DNA from: Sabethes cyaneus
Taxonomy: Eukaryota > Arthropoda > Insecta > Diptera > Culicidae
Reading direction: 5' to 3'
Assembly (NCBI RefSeq): GCF_943734655.1
Contig: NC_071355.1
Span: 218,737,527-218,801,526, forward strand
Length of the DNA stretch: 64,000 bases
Made by a program: the position numbers and the translations under genes
Notes under the pieces: generated by a model
The model's database searches: none
Told to the model about the DNA's origin: nothing
Seen by the model: the letters and a program-made list of their open reading frames with translations, nothing else
Shown here: piece after piece, positions 34,141 to 45,500 of the stretch
Layout: every line of letters starts with the position of its first letter
Numbering within the stretch: the stretch's first letter is position 1

Positions 34141-36055
34141 TTTCTAAGTACAATGAAATAAAACCTTAATTAGTTTTTTTTCCTCTTACTGTAATTCGGC
34201 ATTTGCTTCACTACACTTCAACTGTTATTTTCTAGATTGAGCCCGGTTGCACCTCGTTTTCCATTGCAAAGCTCACGTTTAGGGGAAAAACATTTCCTTT
34301 CCTCTATAAGAAAGAAACAAACGGATCATTTCCATTCGAGATTGAAAACCGTTACGGCAACACCTTCCGGGCGACACGTCGCGTCGTCGTCGTCGTCGTT
34401 CAGTATCGGAAGGGGGAGGGTAAAAATAAACCGTAACGTACAGCTTCCGCACACTAATGTTCGTTGCTGCTGCAGATTGTTTATTTTTCTGCTCCCTGTA
34501 CCAAGAAACAGATAGATGCAATTAAAAACAAAGACAATTCCGATGACCTCAAAAGGAAAGTTATAATGAAGGGAAAGCGAACGGGAGAACTTTCCGAGCT
34601 TTCACAGCACTCGAACGACCCACCACCGACCGGTGCGCGGCGTTCTCCTCGGGCAACTTTTCTCATTGCAGAAAAGCGATTCATTACACTTGATTACTTT
34701 ACAAGCACATTTTCATTACCCTCGCTGGCGCAGCGCCCACCGCCATTGGGTAAATATTAAAGAAATTCTTTGAAGGGAGGAAACCTTTCGTAGTGAATCA
34801 CCAAACAGTACCTATCTATTTACAGGGACTCCAAGCATATGTTTGATCCTGGTTCGCACTTCCATTAGCACTAACCTTTACTTTGTAAGACTTTCTCGGA
34901 TGGGTGGTTATGCGTATTGATGCTACGCATCAAGCACTATTTGTATTTCATGTTTCTTTTCAAATGAGAACGTTTTTATTAAATAGGAATAGTATGATTA
35001 TCCGATGAAATTAGAATTTTTGACCGATTTCTTAAGTACAGTGACCAGTTTGATTGGATTATGTTCTCGCATAATATATGATAGGATTAATCTTCGATTG
35101 GACTGCTAAGTGTATTACCAGGAGTTTTAAATATCGTTCACGCAAACTGCTGGCTCTCGCTTGTATTCCGGGCATACCGGATGCTGCCGGTGCGCCGGTG
35201 GTGGCTGATGGTGGTGTTGACCAGCATTCACGACACGAGTCCGCCAGCCTGTACGGATGAGTGGGTGTTGTTTGCAAACATTCCCTTTGTCGAGCCGTGC
35301 AACGCAACGCAGTAAAACGACAAATTGCTGCTGACGAAGCGCTAACTGGAAGCATCAATTTCGAATGAATACACAGGCAAACATCAGGTGGTTTTCTTCG
35401 TTACAATTTCACCTCAAAGTGTAACTGTGGGCGCATAAAAGTGTGTCATAATGTGGGCGCGTGAAGCGTATATGAATAAAGTACATGTTTATTTTTGATA
35501 CAGGCGTCGACGGATCAGTGGATGAAAACAGAGACTAACCAAATATGCTTAAAATTTTGGGCGAATTTAATGAGTACGCAATGCGTACTGATTTTGTCAC
35601 TCATCAAAATCATGGACTAATAAACATTTGTGATACATTTTTGTGGTATCGTCTGCGAGATGAAGTTTTTATTAAAGTTTTGTATTAAAGGTTTTTTCCG
35701 CATGCAATAACATTTAAGGTAATTTTCACACAACGTTTATAGTTCTTACCAAAGGGCAAAATTTCGTTTGAGCCGATCAGTTTTTGGTAAGGCATTACTC
35801 AACTCAAAACGGAACCGCTCGGCTGAAAGGTTATTTTTTCGTTCTGTAGAATTCACTTAGCGCTGAGAATTGATGCATGTCTCCAAAATTTAGCTAGTAA
35901 AGTCTGACTAAAAGTAAATCTAGACGCCCCTCTTGACTCACCGCACGCCTTTTGTGGTGAGAACAGAAATTATTTGACTGACATAATTTTGTTTACATGT
36001 TTATGAAGAACAACTAATGCAAGTATCGTCAAAAGATTCCACCACGTTGCGGAGC
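34141..36055. other. Noncoding stretch
   Basis: Contains a (GTC)n/(CGT)n microsatellite at about 34378-34399 and otherwise nothing I can support. Confidence 0.5.
34378..34399 (+). repeat. (GTC)n microsatellite
   Basis: GTCGCGTCGTCGTCGTCGTCGTT. Confidence 0.9.
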
Positions 36056-36376
36056 AGTACAGAATAGAACTTAAACAACGTAAAAAAATCTGGTACAAAC
36101 ACCTGAAAAATCCAAAATGGTCTGGATCAAAGTTAACTAAGGTGTTAAAAATGCCAAAATCAACGGTGTAGGTATAATGTTTTGAACGGTTATAAAGAGA
36201 ATTTAGGTGTGGAAAGGTGGTAAAGAACTTTCAGGAAAATCGAAACTAGGGGCCGAAAGCTGAAGAGGAAGATATTGAGCTGCATTAAGTCCAATCCTGG
36301 CATCTCCATCTGGGATACAGCAAGAACTTTTTTCTTTAAACGACGTATAGCTGTCGGATACTTTTTTCTGTTGGGG

Positions 36377-36666
36377 AAGAATAAATGCTCAATGCGAAAA
36401 ATGTAGATTCAGGCAAACTGAAAAATTCTTGATATTAGGCCAAAAATATAAACTTAGCGAAGGTGAGAGTCGAACTGACAGCTCTCAATCTCTAGTCGAG
36501 TGAGTTGTTTAACCAATTACACCACTAAGCTTAGCTTACACCAGACTAGAGATTGAGAGCTGTGAGGTCGACTCTCACCTTCGTTAAGTTTATATTTTTG
36601 GCCTAATATCAAGAACGTTTCAGTTTGCCTGAATCAACATTTTTCGCATTAAGCATTTATTCTTTC
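36377..36666. mobile_element. Foldback element with tRNA-like sequence
   Basis: Arms of about 120 bp (36377-36497 and 36544-36666) are inverted copies: GAAGAATAAATGCTC..., then GATATTAGGCCAAAAATATAAAC, then AGCGAAGGTGAGAGTCGAAC, then CAGCTCTCAATCTCTAGTC. Each arm contains the T-arm half of a tRNA-like sequence; only one strand arrangement also includes an A box in the spacer. No clear target duplication was read. Confidence 0.8.
36455..36531 (-). tRNA. tRNA-like sequence (degenerate, pseudo-tRNA) inside the foldback
   Basis: Minus strand: A box TGGTGTAATTGG (36513-36524 on the plus strand) and B box GTTCGACTC, about 45 bases apart. The acceptor stem pairs 5 of 7 (AGCTTAG with CTTCGCT), the T-stem 4 of 5 and the D-stem 3 of 4. 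The anticodon arm does not fold into a normal 5-bp stem with a T33 loop, so I assign no amino acid and expect it is not a working tRNA. It looks like the head of a tRNA-derived SINE caught in an inverted structure. Confidence 0.5.
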
Positions 36667-36989
36667 CTATAACTAGAACTATCAAACCACGCGGAATATC
36701 CTCGGTCGAGAAGACTATATAGGTCTTACAGTGCCAGTAAACATCCGATTTCGCACTTGAAACATAATTTGGTAGCTGAGAAGCGTGCTAGGCCTGTTTG
36801 TACGAGCAAGTTTTGATGAAATTCAAAAGAGTTATTTTGATGGACTACAGAACGTACGTGAAAATGGATTTCAAGCAACTTTCCGGTTAAACGTTTTAAA
36901 TTGCAACTGGTCGTAACAATGCGCCAGGCAAGTATAAGTTCGTGTTTGCTAATGAATTAATTAGGAAGCCTTTGCCGGTCAATTGTGAT

Positions 36990-37000
36990 ACCTTTACATC
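36990..37000 (+). repeat. 11-bp target-site duplication of the RTE element, left
   Basis: ACCTTTACATC here and at 42520-42530, identical, bracketing the RTE copy. Confidence 0.88.
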
Positions 37001-37029
37001 TTACTTACTTACTTTAGTGGCAACGGTCC

Positions 37030-37946
37030 GTTACCGATCCTGCGCCGAACGAATTATGGTCCTCCAGTACCGGCGGTTCTGGGCTGCCGTTCTCCAATTC
37101 CCACGAACACCAGCTGAACGTGCATCGTCTTCGACAGCACACACCCACCGGGTGCGGAGTCTACCTCGGAGTCTACGGCCTCTTCCTGGTTCTCTGCTGA
37201 AAATAGTTTTGGCTACTCTTTCATCAGGCATTCTGGCCACGTGTCCACAGCCCACCGCAGTCTGCCACATTGCACTACCTTCACTATATCAGCATATTTG
37301 TATACTTGGTATAGCTCGTGATTCATGCGTCTGCGTCACACTCCATTTTCCCTTTTGCCACCAAGTATAGACCGCAGAATTTTACGCTCAAAAACCCCGA
37401 GCACTCGCCGGGGTCAGCTTCCTTTAGCGTCCATGATACGTGTCCGGAAAGGGCCATCGGGAGGATTATTGTTCTGTAGAGCGCCAGTTTTGTGCGAATT
37501 TGCAAACTACGGGACTTCAGCTGGCTACGTAATCCGTAGAAAGCCCGATTCGCGGCTGCAACTCGTCGTCTCACTTCGCGGCTTACATCGTTGTCACATG
37601 TCACGAGTGTATATAAATTCCTCTACTACTTCATATCGTTCCCCATCTAACTCCACCTCGGCACCAACACCGCTTGGGCTCCCACGTTCCCTACCAGCAA
37701 CCATGTACTTCGTTTTGGCGGTGTTAATGGTAAGTCCCAATCTAGCCGCTTCCCTTTTAAAGGGCCTGAAGGCCTCTTCCACTGCTGTACGATTGATTCC
37801 AATGATATCGACGTCATCTGCAAAACCAAGAAGCATGTGAGATTTCGTTCCATTCCTTTCCACGTTAGCCCTTCGTAATGCACCTTCCAAGGCAATGTTG
37901 AATAGCAGGTTAGAGAGGGCATCCCCTTGTTTCAGTCCATCCAACG
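37030..37946 (-). pseudogene. RTE polyprotein, RT palm and C-terminus (3' half), broken
   Basis: Minus strand. It resumes right after the Transib-like element: LKQGDALSNLLFNIALEGAL (motif B), LLGFADDVDIIG (catalytic FADD, motif C), TAKTKYMVAGRERGSP, GERYEVVEEFIY. A frameshift near 37600 leads to VTCDNDVSREVRRRVAA, RTKLALYRTIILPM, SGHVSWTLKEAD. The last frame (37031-37270) gives CGHVARMPDERVAKTI and GVRGNWRTAAQNRRYWR. Motifs A-C residues are kept, but frameshifts and the insertion inactivate the gene. Confidence 0.88.
37942..37946 (+). repeat. 5-bp target duplication of the Transib-like element, left
   Basis: CAACG; the matching copy is at 40256-40260. Removing the element and one copy restores continuity of the RTE RT sequence. 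Confidence 0.85.
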
Positions 37947-38694
37947 CACAGTGGTCCCATTGGTATCAGAACACGCGTTTTTTTAATTGCGCCGAAATGG
38001 TTGATTACACTGGTTAAGTATGTTCAGAGAAATTTCTCAGCGTTAAAAGCTCTTTCATATGGCATGAACGATTATTTGATTAATCCCCCTAAAAGTTAGA
38101 TAAAAAATTTATTTTTTGAACAGTAAGAGATACAGCAAAACAAAGTTTTACAAAATTTTTGAAAAGATTATTATAAAGAACTTTGCCAAAGAAAGTAACC
38201 TTCTAGCTATTATAGTTTTAGAGATAAAGAACAATTTTTGTGGAGACTTTACGAAAATCAATTTTTTGACCACAGTTCTTTCTACAGTATTTATACGCAT
38301 TTGACATGTTCGGCAAAGATTTTCTAACAGTCAAATTACATACTTTTGTAGAATATAGTAACTTGCTATCGTCAATATTTGCGAAGAAAATTAAAGTTTT
38401 CGTTTAAAAATTAACCAATTTTCAACAGCAATAACTCCCAAACATGCAAATATATTCAAACCATTTATTACCCATGTGAAAGTACAAGAAAAATACTACA
38501 AAACGCAAAACAAATTAGCTTGACCCTGGCCATCCCTCTACCAAAACACTCGCATTGAAAATTGTTACTCGGTTGAATTTAATATGGTGTAGTGTAAAAA
38601 CCGTGTTATCCCGATCAAGTAAGTGTGCAAAATAAATTATGAAAATGTGTAATCCAAGCAGCATGGATTGTTTGTAGAGAAAAAGATTTTCAAA

Positions 38695-38801
38695 ATTCGT
38701 TTTCGGATGAAATTTGATTACTGCAGTTCGAGGTGTACGAATTTCGAAATGTATTTGAAGATTCTTCATCCTCACTATCGCTATTATTGTGCATATCATA
38801 T
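38695..38801 (-). pseudogene. Short acidic ORF start at inner edge of left arm
   Basis: Minus strand ATG at the arm's inner edge begins MHNNSDSEDEESSNTFRN and stops after about 34 residues. The right arm carries the mirrored counterpart (39416-39490, plus strand, MHSNSDSEDEVSS, then a stop after about 25 residues). Acidic N-termini occur in several transposases, so this may be a residue of the parental gene's start. Function unproven. Confidence 0.4.
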
Positions 38802-39413
38802 GTACTGACCAACAGTTGCAGTAGGTACATCTTCAGAGGACATGGCGTTTTTGTTATTTGGTAGTTCCCTCATGCTAGAAATTACCGGATCAGAAGATTC
38901 TAACAGACGGCAGAAGATCCGTATTTGTAGCCATTCTGGAGATCTTCCTTGTGTGATGAGTTCGGAACTGTTGTATGTCCTTGTCCACCATTGTCATCAT
39001 CAGCTCGTAACCACTACCGTTCTACCTTCACGTACATGATGTAGGATGTAGGATGATTTTTTGCGATTTGCTGGTCTATGTTAATTTTTTCTTGCAGCGT
39101 TAGTGCAGTCGTTTCCTTTGCAAACTGGAGATGCAACGGCCGGCAATACCTGGTCGAAGACGATCTAATTAGGCTAATTCAAAGAAACATATCTGGTCGA
39201 AGATGGATGTGGATTTAGGAATATATTCTTTCCATTTGTTACTGCTTTCATGGAAACAATTGATGTGATGTGATCATCATCAATGAATGTTTGCTAATAC
39301 TCGCTAAGATCTGCGGTTTCATCTTCATCTTCTTTCGGTTACTGTCTTCAGTTCTTCATCAGAAAACGTGTTTAGTGATGCAGCTTTCGAGCTGATAATA
39401 CTTGACGAGGTTT
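38798..39413. other. Loop of the Transib-like element
   Basis: Single-copy spacer between the arms. It contains short (GATGTAG)-type and CATCTTCATCTTCTTTC stretches and no recognisable domain. Confidence 0.6.
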
Positions 39414-40260
39414 GATATGCACAGTAACAGCGATAGTGAGGATGAAGTATCTTCAAATACACTTCGAAATTTGTACACCTCGAACTGCAGTAATTAAATT
39501 TCATCCGAAAACGAATTTGAAAAATCTTAATAATCCATGCTGCTTGGATTACACATTTTCATAATTTATTTTGCACACTTTACTTGATCGGGATAACACG
39601 GTTTTTACACTACGCCATATTAAATTCAACCGAGTAACAATTTTCAATGCGAGTGTTTTGGTAGAGGGATGGCCAGGGTCAAGCTAATTTGTTTTGCATT
39701 TTGTAGTATTTTTCTTGTACTTTCACATGGGTAATAAATGGCTTGAATATATTTGCATGTTTGGGAGTTATTGCTGTTGAAAATTGGTTAATTTTTAAAC
39801 GAAAACTTTAATTTTCTCCGCAAATATTGATGATAGCAAGTTACTATATTCTACAAAAGTATGTAATTTGACTGTTAGAAAATCTTTGCCGAACATGTCA
39901 AATGCGTATAAATACTGTAGAAAGAACTGTGGTCAAAAAATTGATTTTCGTAAAGTCTCCACAAAAATTGTTCTTTATCTCTAAAACTATAATAGCTAGA
40001 AGGTTACTTTCTTTGGCAAAGTTCTTTATAATAATCTTTTCAAAAATTTTGTAGAACTCTGTTTTGCTGTATCTCTTACTGTTCAAAAAATAATTTTTTT
40101 ATCTAACTTTTAGGGGGATTAATCAAATAATCGTTCATGCCATATGAAAGAGCTTTTAACGCTGAGAAATTTCTCTGAACATACTTAACCAGTATAATCC
40201 ACCATTTCAGCGCAATTAAAAAAACGCGTGTTCTGATACCAATGGGACCACTGTGCAACG

Positions 40261-40379
40261 TCACGAAAGCAGCTGAGATCTCACCCGCTATTTTAACGCA
40301 TGATTTGGATCCGTCCAGCGTCGCACGAATCAGCGTAACTAGTTTCGTCGGAAAACCATATTCTAGCATTATCTGCCTC
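40261..40379 (-). pseudogene. RTE RT piece immediately upstream of the Transib-like insertion
   Basis: Minus strand: MLEYGFPTKLVTLIRATLDG, then SKSCVKIAGEISAAFVTL, ending at the insertion point. It continues in the same gene at 37941 and below. Confidence 0.85.
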
Positions 40380-42318
40380 AGCTCATTTCGTTAGACTTAA
40401 TCGTACGCCGCCTTAAAGTCCACAAACAGATGATGTGTCTGCAAGTTGTACTCCCGGAACTTGTCTAGCAACTGACGCAGGGGAAACATCTCATCCGTCG
40501 TGGAGCGACCCTCACGAAAGCTTGCTATTCGCCGACGAAGGACTCCGCTAACGGTCTCAGTCTGCAAAACAGGAAACGGGAAAGGACCTTGTAGGCAGAA
40601 TTGAGCAATGTAATTCGTTGATAGTATTTACACTCCAGTCGATGTCCCTTTTTGAAAATTGGGCAAATGAGGCCATCCTACCACTCCTCCGGCATTTGTT
40701 CTTCCTCCCAAATCCTGACAATGATCCGGTGGATTGTTTCGTACAGCCGCTCGCTCCCCGCTATTAGAAGTTCGGCCGGGATACCGTCCTTCCCAGCAGC
40801 CTTACCGTTTTTCAGCTCACCGATTGCCTTTTGAACTTCCTCCTGTGTTGGTGGCTCCACAACTTGACCATCGCTTACAATTCCTATCCTGTCCCTGCTG
40901 AGCTCCGCATTTACCTCTCCATTCAACAGTGTCTGGAAGTGCTTCTTCCACATGGCTGCTACTGCCGTTTTGGTGGTAAGCAGGTTGCCAGCACTATCAT
41001 TGCACATCACAGACATGGCAGAATTCTTGCATCTCACCGTTTTATAGGAACTCCTCGTACTCGCGTTTTTTTAGACGATAGATTCTTTTTTTCGCAGCTC
41101 TAGTTTCTCTGTACCTCTCTCGGTTTTGACGAGTTGCCGCAGTGAGCATGCGACTCCTGGCCTGGTTCTTTTCATCTGCCACTCTCTGGCATTCGGCATC
41201 AAACCAGTTGTTACGCTGTCTTCCACGCGTCATGCCTACCACATCTCTCGCAGCTGTTTCGATGACACCTTGGATGTTCCTTCACAGCCCATTTATATCA
41301 TCTCCTTCTATCTGCTGTTCTGCGATTCGTTGGTCAAGCTTCCAAGCTTCCTCCACTGTCTCGCCGTCTGCCGTTAACCGCTGGATGTTGAAACGCAGCG
41401 TCCTCTCAGTGCGAGCCTTCGCCGTGTTCGACAGCCTTGCGCGAATCTTACTCACTACGAGATATTGGTTAGAGTCGATATTTGGCCCCCGAAAAGATCG
41501 TACATCAATAACATCCGAAAAGTGTCGACCGTCAATCAAGACATGATCGATCTGAGAGCTAGAATCTTCATTTGGATGCCTCCGGGTGTGTTTCCGAATA
41601 TTCAAACGCGGAAAGTAGTTGCTACAGATGGCCATTTCCCTGGCCGCGGCAAAATTTATGAACCTCAGACCGCTATCATTGGACAACAGATGAAGGGTAT
41701 GTCTTCCAATGACTGGACGGAAGAATTCTTCCCTCCCGATCTGCGCATTTGCATCTCCGATGATGATTTTCACGTCGTGTTTTGGGCACTCTTCATAGGT
41801 CCTCTCAAGCCTGTCGTAACTCGTCGTAAATGCGTCGTTAGCATCATCGGATTTATCATTTATCGGTGCGTATAAGTTGATTAGACTGTAGTTGAAGAAT
41901 TTGTCATTAATCCTCAACACGCATATACGGTCATCTACGGGCCTCCACCGGATAACTCGTTGCTTTTGTTTTCCCAACTCTACGAAACCGACTCCATGTT
42001 CTGCTTTTTTACCGCCACTGTAGTAGATGTGGCACTTGAACGAAGTGCCTGCAATAGGGTCTACTGCACGGAACTCCCTTTCTCTGGAATTTTGCCACCG
42101 AACTTCCTGAATAGCACCGATCTCCGCTCCGAGTTGATGCAGCTCTCGAGCAAGCAAGCCAGCCCGTGCCGGTTCATGGAGAGTTCGGACATTCCAGGTA
42201 CCAAGTTTCCAATCATTATCCCTTAATCGTTTCCTTGTCCCTTTCCGTGTCTTATACCGATTGTTCCGTCCTGAATTTCTTTCTACGTTATACGTGGTAA
42301 TTGAGTTTTCGGTATACT
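40380..42318 (-). pseudogene. RTE polyprotein, endonuclease domain and linker (5' half), broken
   Basis: The frame is open from a stop near 42318 with a basic stretch (RYKTRKGTRKRLRDN), then LGTWNVRTL (metal-binding Asn), AIQEVRW (catalytic Glu), VNLYAPIND-like YAPI, IIGDANAQIG, QIDHVLIDGRHF. The final conserved SDHYLV is changed to SNQYLV, losing the Asp-His pair. No ATG occurs in the open frame before the domain. A TGA stop at about 41282 follows GDDINGL, where Trp is expected. After it come RNNWFDAECQ and a helical basic linker (41042-41242), another stop, then the RT N-terminus (GELKNGKAAGKDGIPAELL, EEEQMPEEW at 40678-40830) and frame changes. The enzyme would nick target DNA and prime reverse transcription; this copy cannot. 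Confidence 0.88.
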
Positions 42319-42530
42319 ACCTCATCGGGGTCGCGACACCTACATCCCGCTGATGGGTCTGCCATCTTGCTTACGGGATACAGCATTTCATATTCAGCCG
42401 CCCGTTTCGAGACAAACGCTGTGTGAGCCACCCCTCACCTGGAGAACAGGCGTTCTAGTTCGCACCTCCTAGCTTAGCTGCTTCAGTAAGTACATGACGC
42501 ATTTCCAGGTAAGGCCATCACCTTTACATC

Positions 42531-45500
42531 ACCACCTTCTATTTCTAATCTACCTTCTGTGAGGCAGAAACAAGAGTAGCCACTCAAAAACAATATTGTA
42601 GCCCTTAATATTGTACAAACCATATTGTATTGGAGTGAAAAAAAAATTCAGCGGCCATCTTGGATTTGGCCATGATACCCCCAACCGATTATTTTAAGAC
42701 CACCATTGAAAAGCTGAGAAACAATACTATAAGAAACACTCATCGAATTTGATGTGCAATGGCCAATTGACCAATTTGAATTTGGTAAAAACTAGAACTC
42801 AAGATGTGGCACTCGCTATTTCTTCGGAAATTATGGCAACGCTAATTGAACAAAGACGAACAACACATGCTGCATGTGAAATTAATTTTGGGCATGGCAA
42901 AATAAATGTCAAACAAATAAGACAAATGGAAGGGGGCAAATTCACAAGACATGTAACAGTGTTTGTACTGAATGCAAGCCATAGCTTACAGGAAAACTCT
43001 TCAGGCATTTCATGTTACGCTAAGAGACCTGAGAAAAGTTAATCACAGAAATCCGTAGAGTGCTGATATCATTCATTTTTAGGTTTAGAACATAATTTTG
43101 TGTCGATTTCAATGTAACCCATAAGATATTCTATCAATTCATTCTACAACCAAGTAACTTAAAAACATTACATTTGTCTCGTTAATGAACTATTAATAAA
43201 ACATAGCTAGAAAGAATTTTCCTTAGCAAAATAGCACTAACTAACTACAACCGACTTAGATTTTAAAACAGACATAGACCTGCCAACACACAATAAAGTA
43301 AAAACTCGCAAGTGATTCTTTCACCGCAAACCACTTCGAAGTGAATAATGAAGAATTGAAGCTAATGTTCTCGTTGTTTGGGAGGCGTTCTCCGGTGGTG
43401 TGGTGAAGTTTTATCTTTTGCGACGTGCCACTGACAGACACTGACGGGACGAGCACAACATTCGACGAAAGGCTTTTCATTTTGGCGCAAAAGTTTAACA
43501 GAAGCTTTCGTCTTCTGCGGCACCACGCGGTACGACGGCGGTTCACTTTGATGGTAGGTACCTGCCTATGCCTAATATTTCGGTTGAGAAAATACTGTGT
43601 CGCTGATATCAACTCGTGAATATTTAAAATTTTCACAGGTTGTCGCTTGTGTTATAATGACGCTTTGGTTTTCACAAAGAAAAGGAATGGGGAAAAAATA
43701 TTATTTCATCATAAGGTATTTATTTTAATAACCCTGAAGGAGAATCTTTTGATTTTGTAAAAAACTAATTAAATATGTTTACTTACAAAAAAAATTACCC
43801 CAAAAATCAAAAGTAGTGACCACGATGCCATCAAGTTTATTCTCGGCGGCATCCCGGATCTTTGGGGAGATGGGCAAGTTCAACACTCTCATTGAATTTA
43901 CCCATCCCTCCAAAAACTTACGTTTCTCTAAAATATTTCGTTTTACCGCATACTAAATTATTAATTCTGTTCACCAAGTTTGAACAATCTAAATTATTTA
44001 ACGATGGCATGGATATTCGAACCTTTTGTCTGATAATTAACGAGGGCCTTAATCAAAACTTAACCGTAAACAATCAACGTGTCCGCCTAATATCTTTGGC
44101 TTTCAATATTCTCCTAAAGACAACTTCCATCTTCCATTCAATATTCTCCTAAAGACAACAGCCATCAGACATAACGTCGCACCAGTAGCGAGTGGTGCTG
44201 CTTAAAGTTTCAAAGAATTCGAACATTTCGCTCGCCTACGCCGGTGTGAACCTTTTCCATTCGTCGTCTGACGAGCCTTAAAGTACGTGCCCCTGGGACG
44301 TGCCGTAGTTTTTCCTTGCGATAATGCAGATTCATAAATATTTCCCGATACACGAGTGTTCAGTGGTTCCCTATCGGCACATTTCTGACTTTCTGTTTGC
44401 CGGAGTTATCCCTTTACCGAGAAATCCCGGTCGGTCGGTCGGCCGATAGGATGGCATCAACAGACGAAACAAAAAAAATATAAAGATACTAAGGGTTTTC
44501 GAATAGTGAGTTAACCCAACCGGCGCGGCGCGGCGAGCCTTTGCATAAGTTTCAGTGGGCTCTGTGGAGATCAAAGTTTCGGGTTCAAGTGAAATATTTT
44601 GTAATACCTCTTGCGAAAATTCTGACGGATTTTTGCTTTTCATTCTCATCCAACCGATGGCAGGCAGCCACCAAGATGAACCATTCTCATCTAACGCCCC
44701 CCTCCCCCATGGCTGGCCGATGCGGGGCGTTTGAAAAAATGGGGGTGCTGGCTGAGGTAAAACTTTTCCGACTCTTTTTTTTTCGACTCTGTAATTCTTC
44801 TACCGTGCGTGATAGGGTGGGAGGCATTGCAGCCGTGCTCGTTCCCTTGTATCTTTTAAAGGTTGCCAAATTTTTCGCAAGAAAGAAAGGGGTTCTTTTT
44901 GCTTTTGAGGCTTTGAGTTGAATATATTGCTTCGACAGCTGGGTTTATTTCAATTGGTTTAATGTACTAACAGATGGTGATGTACGAATAGTGTAAAATT
45001 TTTCCTCTGTTTGAAATGTTTCTGTATTTACGAATAGTATTCAAAGGCATACTGGCTTGTTACTGGTTTGGTTAACAAATCAACTTTGCTAATCTTTCAT
45101 TAGCGTAATATAACATTAGAGAAATAAAAATCCATTTTCAGTAAGTGGGCAACTTTTGTATTTTTGGTTAAAGCTTGCATCACAAAAATTATGCTTATTC
45201 TATAGAAACGTAAAAAATGATTTTGATCTTACTAAATACAGATACATCGAAAAATTCAATTAAAAAAACACTTTTTCTTAATTACTTTATCTTGATATCT
45301 TTTCTACTTTCTCTCCAACTTTTTCTTACTTTATTCTTTGATTTGATTTTATTTAAATTCGATTTCAAAAGAACACCTCTCCACCAGTTCGAAACGCAAA
45401 ACTATAAAATCCGCACAGTTTTTCAGTCGGAAAGCAAATCCGCTCAAGCACTGCCTCTTATCAATGGAACACAACCGGTTACGATACGCTGCAAAATCTC

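Larger units (their letters stand above)
36060..36985 (+). pseudogene. Mariner-like (Tc1/mariner superfamily) transposase relic, interrupted
   Basis: Plus strand. The first part (about 36090-36330) reads, over stops and shifts, KNPKWSGSKLTKVLKMPKST (helix-turn-helix), then CGKVVK...GAES-like linker, then IKSNPGISI. The second part (about 36790-36975) reads ILMDYRTYVKMDFKQLSG, where an Asp-Asp-Glu/Asp transposase normally has MDDETYVK, and then GKYKFVFANE. A foldback at 36377-36666 separates the two parts. The catalytic Asp position MDD reads MDY. The C-terminus is cut off at 36990 by the RTE insertion. No TIRs were recognised. Confidence 0.65.
37947..40255. mobile_element. Transib-like DNA transposon relic with ~850-bp inverted arms
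   Basis: The termini are CACAGTGGTCCCATTGGTAT on both ends (inverted), flanked by CAACG at 37942-37946 and 40256-40260, an exact 5-bp duplication. Arms run 37947-38797 and 39414-40255 with few mismatches; the loop is about 616 bp. Transib elements have CACWRTG termini and 5-bp duplications, so that superfamily is favoured; hAT-5 types also make 5-bp duplications. No full transposase is present. The arms are mostly AT-rich DNA with only tiny open frames, so this is nonautonomous. It inserted into the RTE RT gene. Confidence 0.85.
37001..42519 (-). mobile_element. Near full-length RTE-type LINE, split by a Transib-like insertion
   Basis: Minus strand. The 3' end at 37001 has the tail TTACTTACTTAC (AAGTAAGTAA on its own strand); the 5' end at 42519 abuts the same 11-bp duplication. 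Without the nested element (37947-40255 and its 5-bp duplication) it is about 3.2 kb, the usual size of RTE LINEs, which encode one protein of endonuclease plus reverse transcriptase and end in short tandem repeats. The GC-rich 5' leader spans about 42320-42519. Its relationship to the copy at 48819 is clear in order and motifs but they are divergent, so at least two RTE subfamilies are present. Confidence 0.9.

Noticed and set aside
36455..36531. Functional tRNA gene
   Set aside because: The anticodon arm does not fold and lacks the conserved T33; it lies inside a foldback, so a pseudo-tRNA is more likely.
36942..37370. 142-codon plus-strand frame
   Set aside because: It lies mostly antisense to the RTE C-terminus (minus strand) and has no motif.
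37947..40255. Assembly-artefact palindrome
   Set aside because: The arms differ at scattered bases, have exact 5-bp duplications and interrupt an RTE gene cleanly; an artefact would give identical arms and no target duplication.
41465..41875. 136-codon plus-strand frame
   Set aside because: Antisense shadow of the RTE endonuclease domain on the minus strand.
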